From assembly GCA_004794785.1 (NCBI GenBank), contig SJOL01007155.1, positions 925,521 through 989,520 on the forward strand: a DNA stretch of 64,000 nucleotides. Direction: 5' to 3'. The notes under the pieces were generated by a model. The model saw nothing but the letters and a program-made list of their open reading frames with translations. It was not told the DNA's origin and did not search any database. The first letter of the stretch is position 1; every line of letters starts with the position of its first letter. The position numbers and the translations under genes were made by a program. Source of the DNA: Opisthorchis felineus (taxonomy: Eukaryota; Platyhelminthes; Trematoda; Opisthorchiida; Opisthorchiidae). Positions 10,470 through 22,877 of the stretch are shown here, piece after piece.

Positions 10470-13400
10470 CTCATCCGGATTTTTACGTCTGAACAGGTGA
10501 ACATGTTCGCGCTTGAGTGATGTGAGCAGAACGCCCGACGCCTCGAAGGACTCGATTGTTCAAACGAGAGTCATGTGAGTATGCATTCTACAAAGTCGCG
10601 CAACCACCAACACCTGAAAAAAATATTTGTTTTTATCAGCTAGGAGTGATGTTGTGGTGAAAAACACTGGTAACAGTAATTTTGTCTGCTGTTTTATGTC
10701 AGTCGGTCACAAGCTGCCTTGTAAGCTGTAGGGAGTAGGGATACTCATCTAGATAAGGGAATAGAAGACAAAACGCAATTTTCTTGGGTTCCTTCTCTAT
10801 TTGGATGCGACGTAAGCCAATATTTTTCGGTCTATATGCAGACAGTCCGAAGTTGGGAAGAAAGTTAAATGTAAGCTTGGCTAAAAACACTTAATGGACA
10901 TATCTGTTTGTTCGCTAATTTCCTGTCCCGTAGAAATTTCCAATAGTTATATTTGGCGTTGTAAGTTTTTTAATGGATTTGCTTACAAAGTTCCAGTATT
11001 CTAGGATAAACATATGGGAACCTGAGCTGGAAATGTTTGATGGTCCGTTAATTTTGTCGCAAGTGTGAGCTGCATTTACAATGTTGGTTTATTTCTCAGA
11101 GATCGATAACTGATTGACATAGTCACACAAGCCATAATGGTATTGCGCTGGGTACCAATTGTTGGACGTGCTTATTGATCGGAGAGGTTATTCATTATGG
11201 TCACTCGAGGGCGAGGCACTGTTGATGGTGTATCTCCAAATAAGCACGTTCGCACTGAGTTCTGAATAGGGGCACCACGTGATTCAAAGTTGATCGATTA
11301 TCAGCTACTTAGTGTTGCATTGAGATTATACACTGGGCTTGCCGTGGTGGCCTGAGTGAACTCAACTAACAGTGTGGATGGTAGATTTTGCGACAGTGGG
11401 TAGGCAGTCCTCCGCCTGCTTGTACCGTGAGATAAAATAGTATGAATGACCTGAACAATTGCTATGACTCCGTCATTGTTTTAAGTTACATGTTCTGTTA
11501 CGACACATACAACCTCACCCATTTTGCAATTGACTTCCAGCGTGAAATAAGTTTAAACTTACTACGACAGAATTAAATAAACACCTAACGCTGTGTGAGT
11601 ATTCCTCTTTTCCCTAAGCCGCATCCTTGGCCTTCAAATGCCACACAACGTCAGTAAACTGCAGTTGCATCCGTAAACAGAACTCACATGCAAGATGAGG
11701 TGTTCTAAAGTGCAAAACTACTCATTTGGCATGCTTGTTCATATGGAGTACAGTCGAGCAATCAAAGATGACAGGCACAATTTCGTGGATGAGCTAACAG
11801 TTGAGTATTGTGCGAACCAACTGTAACGAAACGTTGTTTTAACCAACCGCTACACAGTTCTTGGACGTACATGCCATCTGATGATGCTCAGTTGGGTGTA
11901 GTTGGGGAGTGATGTTGCTATTTCAAAAGTACAAAAACTTTTAATGGTGTAGCGCAAGGATTGAAGCTGGAATTCGGTTTACTGGAGAATAATTATAAGC
12001 TAGCCGGACTGCTTGCCGAATTAAAACAACTATCTTGTGTATTGTTCAAATCCTAAGGAGTGTTACTCAGTTACAACCCCTAATCATAGTCAGGTGTAAC
12101 GTGAAAGAAGTAAAACTGAAACTAAGAGCAGTTAAATAAAATCACAGTCGTACTCGTTGGTCCTCATAATTCCAACCGTCCAACTCAGTAAGAATGGTTA
12201 CGCAGGCTTGTTGCTACTGGCTGGAAGTCACGGCTCAGTCCACAAAAGACTCGGTTCCGCTCTCGAGAGAAGGATCCGCTTTAACCCTTCACCTTCCTTC
12301 AACATCTCTACCATGGGAACGTAGTAAACAAGACTTTCCAACAGGGGTCACACATTATCTGTTTTGTTTGTTGTTTAAACTTGTTTAACTTGTTTCGGCC
12401 AAGTACATAGGATGAATTCCTCTATTTCTAGAGATACAGACAGTGTTGAGGCATTTGTCTGACGCTGATTCAATTTTTTTAAATATCTTCATTAGTAAAT
12501 TGGTAGAAAACCTTTAGGATTTTGTTGGTAGAAGTGATTCATAGAATTATGTCACACCACTCAGCGGCACACATTGCAGATATTAGGCAAATGGCGTCGT
12601 AATGGTGAGTCTACTGAAACCGGCACTAGTATTCACATTTATGTGTCGGTTAGACGGTTAGAGGGAGAGAGTATACAGATTTGATGTGGGAGTTAGTTTC
12701 ACAGCATGCACAGTCTACTACCAAGTAGACTTTGTCGTACTGTATCATAACATATCACTGCACAGGAAGTTAAGCTAATCAAGGAGAACGACTGTTCATT
12801 GAAATTCATAGATGAATGGTGGGCCGGTTTCGTCCGTCTCACTCAGCGCGCAGATAGGTATGCCCTATATTGTTTGCGCTGAACCACACGTGGAACCAGC
12901 CAAGCAACCCTTAACTGATGCAAAACCCAGGGACTAAGATTAGAACACCAAACAATTCTAAAACAATCTAAAACCAAGCCCCAAGGATGGCCTTTAAATC
13001 TCAAGTTCTGAGAAGACAACTAAGGGTTTGTAGACCGCAGTCTATGCGAAGGGTGGCACGGTGTCCTCCACGAGTGCTAAGGTACACCCAAGACGAATAT
13101 TCATGGTACGGTCATATTGACCAGTAATCGGTTTCAACTGTAACCTGGTGGTACCAGAAACTTACCTTTGAAAGCCTGTTTGTTGAGCTTAATGGATCCT
13201 ACAACCTGTCGAACAGTCCAACGGTTTGGAATTTCCGTTATGCTTGAAAAGGTCGTTCTTGCAGCGACTACTCAAAAAACGTATGTATTCCGTCCCGCTA
13301 GGATACTGAGACTGTGCCTAGAGTTGGATGATGGTAGAAGTCCATCTGCCACCGGATTCCAGAAACCGAGTAGACTGACAACCTAAGGATAGATGCTATC

Positions 13401-14830
13401 GGTTTCTGTGATGAAACATAAAGTTACCAAGCGAGCTAGAGGCCCTCCGTATTGTTTGTTGTGGTCCAGTGAAGGTCTTGATATGTAGTATTCTGGAAAT
13501 GGCAAAATGGCAACGCTGAGTTACCTGCTGTGCACAGGTAATGAAACTCGGTAATATATCTTAAATTAGTATGAGGAAAATTGTAGAAGACTCTCACCAC
13601 TAAGAGAAATCCCGTTGAGAAACCAGAAATGAATACATCTAGCACCAATTTTCGGACCGAGAAATATTTGATTCGGAGTTGATGCCAGTCCTCCTTCATA
13701 GTATTCGCGGGGAGTAAACACTTGGATGAACAGTGTATATCGAATACTGAAGGTTGCGTGAGCTGCAGTCAGCACTGTAGAACATCAGGCCTTTTAGTAT
13801 TAAGAAAAGATTAATCCATTCAAACCAAAAAACCCACCACACTACTAGACAGAATAACTAATGGAGCCAAGATCCTTGAGCTTCTCGACAGTGGACTGGG
13901 AAGCAAACCAAATGTTACTCCTAACAAAGCAAAATTTCGAACAGTCGTCCACATGAGAATAATAAAAGAGAAGCTTGTTCAGTCTGTCCGTTCTTGTTGA
14001 ATCCCCAAAAACAACAAGCGATTATTATTTTCTGTGATACTGAAAATTTGCAAAGTGGCACTCATCATACAAACTGTTGGCTACGCCGCCAGTCCTACGT
14101 ATAAGCTTGCAAAATCTTTGAACTATATTAGTAAATCCTTTTAGAACAACTCAGAAAGGAATAAAAATTATCTCTGATGGGAGAAATTGTATGATTGTGA
14201 AAAGTTTCTCAGTCGTGATGCATGTTCGCTGTACCCAACTGTACCCACAGGGTTGAAATTTTACACGACTCCTGCTAATCTCTTATCCCCTGAAGTAGTC
14301 TCGGGGACATTAGTTACGTCAGCGATATCCTTTCTTAAACTTAAGCAAATTTCATATGATCAAACCATTGGAATTTTTAAGCCCCCCACCCCCGACCAAT
14401 CGCAACAACTACAGCAAACTTTTTAATGAGAATCTATAAAACATCGTAACAAATTTGCAAGCCACTGTAAATTTGCTGGCGTTATGTCGATTAGAAATTT
14501 GTGGTCACGTGACGTGAGTTTTCCAGTGACTACAAGTCGTCTTCAACCAAATATGTAATGGCGTAAGTTCCAATTTTAAAACCGAAAGTTTCGAAAGATC
14601 TTTAAATTTTCTAGACTCTCTGGTCAAATCCAACTGGTCGGTTTTTAAAGTATCTGTGTATCGGAATCCACCTAAATCCGGACGCTATTCGAATAATTTA
14701 TTCATGTTATCTGGTAAATATGAAACGAACTACTGTACAGCCATTGATGAACAGGGCAAGCATGGTCTGCTCTGATGAAGCCTCGAAAGCGAATAATATC
14801 AATACTGTGCTGACATTCGCCCAGTAGCTT
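10470..14830. other. Intergenic, nothing recognised
   Basis: No ORF in this 4.3 kb has a recognisable domain. A hammerhead-like string at 14771-14786 was considered and rejected. Confidence 0.35.
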
Positions 14831-14954
14831 TCATTTAGAGCGCAATAAATGAGTTACAGGAGAGGTGACTCTGACCGTTCGGATCGCCTATCGTCAGACT
14901 GCTCCCGAAGGAATTCTCCAACTTCATTTTGTTCGCTGCTTTCAACATAGACAA

Positions 14955-15265
14955 CACAGTAAAAAAGAGTACCCTTAAGGTCCGGTTTCCATTAACGGTC
15001 AAGCTAACCGTGTGTATAAGACTTTTTGTGAAGAATGCAATACTACCTACATAGAAAATAAAGCAACTCGGAGTGTGCATTGCCGAGCGCAAGAAAAATC
15101 CTGTTCCTCTGCCTTAAGATATCGAAACCTAGAAGGATATTCAGTCACTGCCCTGTGCGCTGCAGCGGAGAAACACATGACCTCTTGTGGTCAGGCTCAA
15201 CTAATTCAAGCAGGACTTTCGGTTGATGCAGACATGTGCTGTGTACGATCTCTGACGATTTAAAT
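14955..15265 (+). pseudogene. Penelope-like GIY-YIG endonuclease remnant
   Basis: In the frame through 15012 the translation runs GPVSINGQANRVYKTFCEEC followed by NTTYIENKATRSVHCRAQE. This matches the pattern at the C-terminal endonuclease of Penelope-like retroelements: a DPVP-like lead, VVYKIxCxxC, YIGxTxRxLxxRxxEH. Seen: the VYK-F-C-EEC zinc-knuckle-like start and YI-x-x-x-A-T-R. Missing: the Gly of YIG and the His of EH. An in-frame stop lies at about 14976. It is a dead fragment. Two hammerhead elements lie 0.7-1.7 kb downstream. Confidence 0.5.
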
Positions 15266-15980
15266 CCAACTTCAATGCATCAACTGAAACGAGGGTCCAC
15301 CAGTGCCAGCTGAGTGACCGGCGTAACCGATAATCCGACCAGCCAGACGCGCGATGCGTTGAAGTTAGCCTGAGACCGCTATCAGGGGTGTTACCGTCTT
15401 GACCAATCAAATGACATCCTTGTAACGGCAGTCGTCAGATCGGCCTCCTGCTCCCAGTTTTTCTTAAAATGGGTCCCGCAGTGTCAGGCAATAAACCTAA
15501 AGATATTAACGTTGTGCTGTCCCATCATAGTCCGTCCAAACTAAATGTTCCACCCAGCACCCCAACTTTTCGACTTCATTCGCATCGAATTCAGTACAGT
15601 TATTCTCATCTTCCAACTTCTGCTTGTATTGGTGTCAACAGGTTATTGATACGGCGGTTAAACAGTCAACTCCAAAATACTGTTTGGAGAGGTGACATTT
15701 GGCTTCCGCGGGAGAAGACAAACTACCAATTTATGAATATTCATATCCAGTATAATCAGTCTTATTAGGTTACATCACAGGACTGCTTTTGTTGGCCTTT
15801 CTAACCCTAAAATGCTTATTCTGGAGGCTTATAGCGTCTCGAATGTGATATATTCTGAAATGCCAAGGATACGTATGTATGAAAGGTGAGAACGTTTTCC
15901 GCATTGGAAAGTATATTTGAACATATTTTTCACCCTTTTCAAAAGATTATTTGCTGTATTTGGTGCCGTTAAAATCAAAC
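15265..15980. other. Possible continuation of the Penelope-like remnant, otherwise unassigned
   Basis: The expected downstream part of the endonuclease domain could not be followed with confidence through frameshifts. ORF 15469-15768 plus (99 residues) is not recognised. Confidence 0.25.
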
Positions 15981-15983
15981 TGG

Positions 15984-16135
15984 TGTGCAGATGAGTGCAT
16001 TTGCTAAAGTCCCGACAATTTGAATTCAAGTAGAACACAATGTTGCTAGAAGTTTGGAAACTGCGCTTCCCTGATGAGCCCAAAGCGGAAGGGCGAAACC
16101 GGTCGTGGGCTGTCGGACCTTAGGAGTAGTTTCTT
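15984..16135 (+). mobile_element. Hammerhead-bearing element, linker plus ribozyme copy
   Basis: The copy begins at GATGAGTGCATTTGCTAA (end of body), passes through a diverged linker (GAATTCAAGTAGAACACAA) and contains the ribozyme described in the next entry. It ends near GGAGTAGT after a deletion of the usual 3' arm. No target-site duplication was found. Confidence 0.75.
16065..16110 (+). ncRNA. Hammerhead ribozyme, type I, with enlarged loop II
   Basis: Core CTGATGA at 16071-16077. Stem II is GCCC 16078-16081 with GGGC 16091-16094, closing a 9-nt loop where other copies have 6. GAAA is at 16095-16098, a short stem III (ACCGGT) at 16098-16103, and the predicted cleavage is after C16104. Stem I (16065-16070 with 16105-16110) has one C-U mismatch and two G-U pairs, so activity is doubtful. 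The core itself is intact. Confidence 0.65.
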
Positions 16136-16699
16136 TCAAGTGAGGGACAGTTATTCTACTTCCATGCTCCACTACGCCAGGTAGATGTCATTAGGTCAGA
16201 TTAGTTGTGAGCTGTGCATGTACCGTGCGGGGTGGTTCCAAAGCATATTTTCAATGATTGTTCTTGTGTAATTAAAAGACGGACTCATATGAATATATCA
16301 TAACTTCCTGAAGATAGGACCAGTGAACGCAACGGCCAAGAAACCAGCCACGGTAATCCTTTGCGGATTCCAAGTTGGTAAAGGCTTTGCAGATAACATA
16401 TTCTAAGTGCTCTATATAAAATATCAGTAGACATTTAAAGTTTATGTACCGATAGCTTGTTCCGACTGAAATAATGGGGCAAACAACAGAAAGGGAGAAT
16501 TGAACATTAAAGGGTCGCAACGGCCAAATATAACAGAGGAAACCATGGTCATTAATACTGGATTTCATTTGTGGCATGACTGCAGTTAGGTTTGGAAATG
16601 CCCAGCAAAACTCAAGATTTAACAGCAACTTGGTGTGATCTACTCTGCTTCCTTGAAGAATAGATTTTCACCCTGAATAACACGGTTCATAGAAAAAAA

Positions 16700-16975
16700 T
16701 TCTGAAACCTCCTCGACAGCCCGCGAATGGTTTCGCCCTTCTTTGGGGTGGCTCGTCAGGTAGGCGCAGTCCCCAAGTTTCATTCAACCTGATGTACTAC
16801 TTGAACCCATATTGCATGGAAATAGCAAAATACACTCATTTGCATACCAATTTGGTTTCGCGGGAGACTCACCTGGAACCCAGCTGAATCTCTCGTTTAT
16901 GATGTTTTTAAGCAACTGACTGTGTTGCACCAGGCCGCCTTATGTATGCAGTGGGTATTGCCACATGCGGTTTTC
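16700..16975 (-). mobile_element. Hammerhead-bearing element, body plus linker plus ribozyme
   Basis: On the minus strand the body (GGCGGCCTGGTGCA near 16940, then GAGATTCAGCTGGGTTCCAG near 16880) runs through AAATGAGTGTATTTTGC and a linker with GGGTTCAAGTAGTACAT into the ribozyme at about 16765-16719. This is the uninterrupted order body, linker, ribozyme. No target-site duplication was found. Confidence 0.8.
16719..16765 (-). ncRNA. Hammerhead ribozyme, degraded
   Basis: The minus strand has GCCTAC then CTGACGA (16759-16753; C at N7 is permitted), a disrupted stem II with an insertion, GGGCGAAAC, and GCGGGC as the 3' strand of stem I (16724-16719). Stem III is lost (ACCATT) and one stem I pair is broken. 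The copy is probably inactive. Confidence 0.55.
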
Positions 16976-16979
16976 ACTG

Positions 16980-19225
16980 AGCCACATATACAACCAACCT
17001 AACACCCTCTATCCGGTGTAAACCTGAGGATGAGTAGAAGCGAACAGTTCTTGGGTCACCCGCATACCCAACTGGTCCGTAGAACGATGGTCACATAGTC
17101 ACTTCTACAAAGATTACATACGAAAATTCTTTAGCATATCCAGAGCATCATGGGATACATTTGCTGGTAAAGTCCGCTGGGGTATTGTAGTACTGATAAA
17201 ATCAATATACCCGCATGGCATTCTGTGGTTAGCCATCACGTGAACTGATTCGGTTACTGAAAGCATGCGATGGAGCTGGGGCATACGGTGGGTTGGTATC
17301 CGTTCCCAAACTGTCGTGTCACACTGAACTACATCGATCGAACCCAGCGCCCAATGGGAAATACCGCACGCGCATCCACCTAAGTTTCCCAACTATGGGT
17401 TCATTCTCGTATCTGGACACCCACTGTCTAAGAGTTGGTCACAGCTTGGCCTTTGTTCTTTTCACTGGTCGAATAACAACAACAAACAACAATTTAAGAT
17501 TCCATTCTGTCAGTTCAATACGAAACATTCCTCTAACCGATCTTTGCAGTTGATGGACCAAATTCGAATCAGCTCGCCTATTCTATTGCGAGTGCACCAG
17601 ACCATCTACTGACTTTTATCAAAGAAGCGCCAATCATGCATAAATCAAAATTGTGTTAGTTCCATGAAGACGTAACTTACTGGGAGGATTCACAGCCTAC
17701 ATATATGCTAATATAAACACTCAGTCACAAGCTAATGTGAAAAGCTTGATATATTTTGATTGAAACAAATTATGAATGACATGTTAAATGCCAATACTGT
17801 GAGACAAAGAACGTGACGAACACTCACCCGCTTAACCTATAAGCACATGAAGTACGGTATTGTTATTATATATATATAACTTACAACCCTCAAAGAACAG
17901 ATCTCACGAAGCAACCAATCGCTATTCAGCTGCGAATACAGATGCAACGTTCACGTGACCCGTGGATATGCTACAGGCCTCGATATCGGTCAGTCGCATT
18001 GTAAACGAAAAAATCGATCGTCGTAGATAACTGTCAGGCCATGAGTTTGGCTTGAATGCAGTAGACAATGAATACACTAGGAATATTGATTGTTCCGTCT
18101 CAAGTAGTTCCGAAAGCCAAACACGTCCAGATAATTACAGTGGTGCCTGTAAAGCAAACAAAAAGGGCAAGTGTAAAATGCGGTAATCATCTGCGTACAC
18201 ACGAAATTTCTGAAACGACTTACAGTGCAGTATAATTAGGAGTTCATCTTACTAAATGATAGAAGCCAGTAAATATGGCACAACCACTGAATCCCATATC
18301 TGGATAGTCTGAAATATGAGCCCAACATGAATCCTATTTGGCTATTATTCTGAAATCTTTGGTATGGTTTACGAAGACTGTGCTCCATGCGTCCGGTGAG
18401 AAGATTGCTTATTTACAACTCAGGAATGATAAACGGTCGCTTATTTCCAGTAATTCGACCTGCATTTTATGGAATGGCCTTGGGTGGCTGGAAAGAGTTT
18501 AGGAAAAAAATAGCTTAACTAAGGCGTGTGTACTCACTATGTTGGTGTCAAGCCTCGTAATTTGGTGGTGTGGTAGGATGCTGGTCCGACAGTATACGCA
18601 AGCACAGCCAGGTTTCTCTGGTGGTGCTTGAAGACAGTCGGCCTATCTGATTGGAACCCTCCAAGTTGTAGGCAAGAAACATGCCTCTGAAATCACACAG
18701 TGTAAGTCCAAACCGTCAATAACGGTGCAGTTTAGACATTTGCCTATTACAGACGAATGCCGAATCCAAGTACGCAACCTAGAGCCTCGCGTTTGAAAAA
18801 ACATGTGCGAAACCTGAATTTATGTTGGTTCACGAGTTCTGTTTTTGCGAACGTGACGCAGCCCATGTAACTCAACTCTCAAAATATCGACATGGTGACT
18901 GTTTGGTGACTGTGATAAATATACATCAAGGGAACTATTTTGCCAGCAAATATCCCTAAGAGTAAGCCCGGTTCTACTTCACTTGTGTCACAAATGCTCA
19001 AAACACCCTCGGACCCATATATATTCTCCCGCTATGCTGAGGAATTCCCCATATCGGTGACTACACCACAGAGGCCAGTTTAGGATGAGGAGTTTTTGGC
19101 GTCTACTCCAACTAGCCGGAAGCAAACAACGTGAGGTGACCCCACACAATCCAAAGATGGCTCCAACTTTTCTACAAGACTGACCTGCTGGAGACATGTC
19201 GAGTGGTGTACAATAGTAGACACCT
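16980..19225. other. Intergenic, nothing recognised
   Basis: Contains a short TA run near 17865-17877. No ORF with a recognisable domain. Confidence 0.35.
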
Positions 19226-19230
19226 TATAC

Positions 19231-19475
19231 CCCAGCTGAATCTCTCGTTTATGATGTTTCTAAGCTGGATTCCAGGTAAGTCCCCCGCAAAACCAAAGTT
19301 GTTTGCAAATAAGCGTATTTCGCTAATTTCATGCAATTCGGGTTCAAGTAGTACATAAGGTTGACGGAAACTTGGGGACTGCGCGCACCTGATGAGCCCC
19401 AAGAAGGGCGAAACCGGTCGTGGGCTGTCGAAGAGTTTTCAGCAACCTTATGAGTAGTGCATTACGTCTATACAT
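19231..19475 (+). mobile_element. Hammerhead-bearing element with short inverted 5' fragment
   Basis: It starts with a fragment of the body in inverse orientation (CCAGCTGAATCTCTCGTTTA, about 19231-19266). It then switches to the direct body (TTCCAGGTAAGTCCCCCGC...), the linker, the ribozyme and the 3' arm GCAACCTTATGAGTAGTGCATTACG. The inverse-then-direct layout is the same as at 28.5 and 37.5 kb. No clear target-site duplication was found. Confidence 0.8.
19354..19452 (+). ncRNA. Hammerhead ribozyme with extended stem I (best-preserved copy)
   Basis: Hammerhead RNAs cleave their own backbone at a fixed site. Core CTGATGA 19389-19395. Stem II GCCC 19396-19399 pairs with GGGC 19406-19409 (loop CAAGAA). 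GAAA 19410-19413, stem III ACCGGT 19413-19418, and predicted cleavage after C19419. Inner stem I is 19383-19388 with 19420-19425 (five pairs, one G-G mismatch). Stem I continues outward: GGAAACT 19366-19372 with AGTTTTC 19434-19440 (one G-U), and CATAAGGTTG 19354-19363 with CAACCTTATG 19443-19452 (10 pairs). All conserved core bases are present. Stem III is very short, as reported for ribozymes of Penelope-like elements, which may act as dimers. Confidence 0.88.
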
Positions 19476-19697
19476 CTAGATACCAATGTTATCTTTGATT
19501 TACTCCATTGCGGAAGGCTTTTAGATCGGCGAATTAGCCGGAACAACTTCCACGTGTTTTGTCAGTCGCACTGGCCTCTTCCATTTCTTGAACTTTCTGG
19601 TTCCACTACTCCTCTCTGGCTACATACAGGCTACGTTTGAGCTGACCTCTATTTGATCGTCTGACCGAATTGTGTTTGCATTAAGGAGTAATTGTGA

Positions 19698-20068
19698 TCA
19701 TTCTAAGATCCAGTGGATCTCATGTACATGCACGGAAATGCTACAAGTGGCGTTTCCGGCGTAACCCATAGCCGTGATTATCTCATTCCAGTAGCATTTA
19801 ATCTCCTCCAAAAAGACCGCTTGTGATGCACTGCATAGTAGGCTGCGGTATGTTTTCTTAACACGTAGTTTGCAAAGCTTTTCTACTGCTGGTTTCTGGT
19901 GTTTACCAGGAAGATTTGATGGAAAGCTGTACTGAATAAGGGTGCAATCTGAACCCACCCGTGTATTCCGAAACGATCGGTAATCAAGGATTGAACCGCA
20001 TCAGCGATGGCTGATGGAACTGTGGTCACTTGATTCCAATGGGGACACCAGGGAACACAACGGTGCAC
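19698..20068 (-). pseudogene. Ty3/gypsy-like integrase remnant, frameshifted
   Basis: Two overlapping minus-strand frames give pieces in the order of a retrotransposon integrase core. The first (20068-19883) has WNQVTTVPSAIADAVQSLIT then DRFGIHG, like the segment before the RFG[VI]P motif. The second (19958-19698) has VEKLCKLRVKKTYRS then ASQAVFLEE, like [28 protein letters not shown]. The catalytic DDE residues are not preserved and the frames are broken. The assignment is by eye only. Confidence 0.4.
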
Positions 20069-20069
20069 A

Positions 20070-22860
20070 CTGTGTCTAAGCTGACTACTGCTGAGAAAAA
20101 ATCTGCAAAAAAACGTTCGCCATTAGCACTGCGTTTTGCGTCCTGATTAAACATACAACCAAGATGAGCCTCTGTCACACTGAGGCGTCCTACCTGTGCG
20201 TTGAAACCCCCGATATCATGACCGTATCCGAGCTTCTCATGGTGGATAAGTGAGTGGTCATTTCGAGATAGAAGTTGTCTTTCAATGAAGCAGTGCTACA
20301 TTTTGTTGGTACACAAATGGGTGCAAGAAATGAAGAGAATTCAGTATTTCAATCACTGCGAGTCTATATAGAAGTTGAAAGTTAGACAGCACAGAGCCAT
20401 CTGTTTACAGTTATCCAGTCGAGCAATGAAGCCTCAGCTCCTCAACTCATGGTTATACCAACACAGGTGTAACCCATTTCAACGGCAGCAGGAGTATCCG
20501 AAATTCGTAGCCCACAGTGTCTAGATAGAGGACATGCCATGAGTTTAAAAAATGTATTTGGATCTTCTACTTGAGCTTCAGAGGTGCAGCAGACGTCAGT
20601 AGAGAAGTATCTAAAGTATGTGCTTCAGCAGCTAGCCTGTCGATACGTCTAGGAGTTCGCACGCAAAAAGACCGCAATAAAAACAAAAGAACGATGCTTG
20701 AATAGCAGACGTGGTGCAGTAGATGTGAGCGGTGAGACGCAAATTTCTGACTGAGAGGTATCTAACTGACCTGCCCACAGCCGCGGTTTAAGCAGGGGCG
20801 ATTACGGAATTGAACAGGACAGAATTTAAAGGATATGAAGAAGGATGGGAGGCGTCGGCAGTCGCATGTTTTCACTCTGCCGTATGCAACGCAGAAAGTG
20901 ACTTGGCTGATGTCAGTAAGCGGGGGTTAATGTGGCATAAAGGTAGATTTACCTGTAAAGTTCTTGGTTGTTATTGGGTTGATGTGCTGCTACGGGGGGC
21001 AAACCGGGACCAGAAAATATGGTCCTAAACAAGAGCCTTTGATTAAAAAACTGACCAAAAGGCAGTAGTGGTTGGCATGAGACCACCTGGGTAGCCGAAC
21101 GCTTAAGGAACGAATTGCCAAAATTGTTCCAAACACCAAAATGGAGGTCCAAGAGTCTGTGTTTGCCGGACCTCTGTTCACTGACCAGCCTGGTCGGTGG
21201 AATGTTAAACGAGCATCCCCCGGTATGGCTCAGTGGATTACTGAGGTAACAAGACCGTCACAACACGGTAAATCTCAATCTCTTCGAGTGTGTAGTTACT
21301 TCATTGTGCACCATAGAAATTACCCTCACAAACCAGATGACAGTACACTGTCGGTCCATTCTAACAAAGTCGACCCAAATCTTTCATGACCTTGCATCAA
21401 CAAAAACTTGTCTGCTTGGAGAATTCTGGAGCTTGATATTCCTAGAAAAAGTTCCTATTTGTTCTTTGTCTTGTCAATAATTTATACACCCTCACACCAA
21501 CAGACTTTTTCGTTTTTGCTCACATTCAGCTGCTTCAACAGCTGTAAGCACAAAAATTCTGCATTTTTAACTATTTACCTACTACAATGTTCTGTTTTTC
21601 AGCCCTCTCCAACGACATCTGAGTATGACTGCTTTTCCCAATGCTCCAATGCTGTGCGTTTTCATCAAAACAGAATCGGATTCACAATGCCAAACGGGGG
21701 TCCAACCCATAAGGGGTAATAATTGCATTTTGCGTGCATTTTTGGACCTCATTTCTGTGTTTCATGGATCAAGGAAGTTTCAGAAAGTGTACTGAGAATT
21801 GTTCAGTCTACTAACAAAAGGTTCATCCAAGATGGTGAACAGACCAAAAAGTTTGGTTGTCTCTCTGTTCGCCGAAATTGGCAACTGGATTGCGGAACAA
21901 AAACATCGTTATTTTTCCAGCTGACAAGAGGAGAGTGATGGTCATTCTGGACAAAATGGAATACACTGACATAGCAAACTCTCCATTCAACGGCACAACC
22001 ACGTAACACAGTCTTCAGAATGAAGGCCCGCGATGCCTGATTTTATACTTCCAAAGGCTCATAGAAAAACGGTAGTATTACGCCCAATGTACTTCAACTG
22101 CGAAGCTGGGCAAACAGACCAACAACCAAGTAACGCATCCGAGCTACCTTTACTGCGCAAGTTCTCCAGTCTAAGATGTATTATCTGCCCCACTGAAAAA
22201 CAAACAGCTGAAAAAAAGTCAAATAACCGATCCGGTAGTCCTGAAACAGATGAAATCCCTAGAGAATGAAATCACTTATTCCCAGAATATGATACAAACA
22301 GATTTACCAACAGGTGGAGAACTACTCTGGGACTGTGTGGTTCATGCTTTCCCTCCAACACATTTTGTTTGCGAAACACCTATTTCATTCATAAGTTCAA
22401 GGTGTTCCAGTGGTTCCAGGCACGCAGTTAGGCACCGATGACAAAAGTTTGTTTCCAGCCGCACAGTTAACCATCGAAAATAAACTAAAACTTTTATGTA
22501 TCGTCTGCACCGAACGACAGAACATTTTCCGTAGTGTCCATGACACCGCTGTCAGCTTCGAAACCGGTAGGATTTGTCAAATCAGAAAAGATGGGCTTCC
22601 TTGGGTAAACGACCCAAATAAAAACGATTTTATGTCTAATAAGGTGGGAGCATCTGGGAATTGGTTGAAGCCAGCTTATTCTATCAAGCTTTTTGGAGAT
22701 TGTCATGCTTCAGTGGTGATCGACACACACAAACTCAAGGTAATATCGGGAAAATTCTTGGCTCAAGTATCTTACTTAACAGAAGTGTTCCTCTTGAAAT
22801 ATTTTAATGTGAATAGTGAGACGACTCACATATCAGTACTTATATTATAAGCGAAAGTTT
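20070..22860. other. Intergenic, several unassigned ORFs
   Basis: ORFs at 21408-21719, 22033-22269 and 22410-22850 (146 residues, the longest after PKA-R) on the plus strand have no domain I recognise. A tRNA-like A box (TATGGCTCAGTGGATTACTG, about 21227) with a weak B box (about 21283) suggests a decayed SINE near 21220-21300. Confidence 0.3.
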
Positions 22861-22877
22861 TTCATTAAACCAGACAG

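Noticed and set aside
14771..14790. CTGATGAAGCCTCGAAAGCGAA, hammerhead-like
   Set aside because: Stem II would have only two pairs, the base after GAA is T rather than A, and no stem I or stem III partner was found. The flanks do not match the ribozyme family.
22410..22850. 146-residue ORF, second longest in the window
   Set aside because: No domain, splice context or start context supports it. Length alone is within chance for 64 kb.
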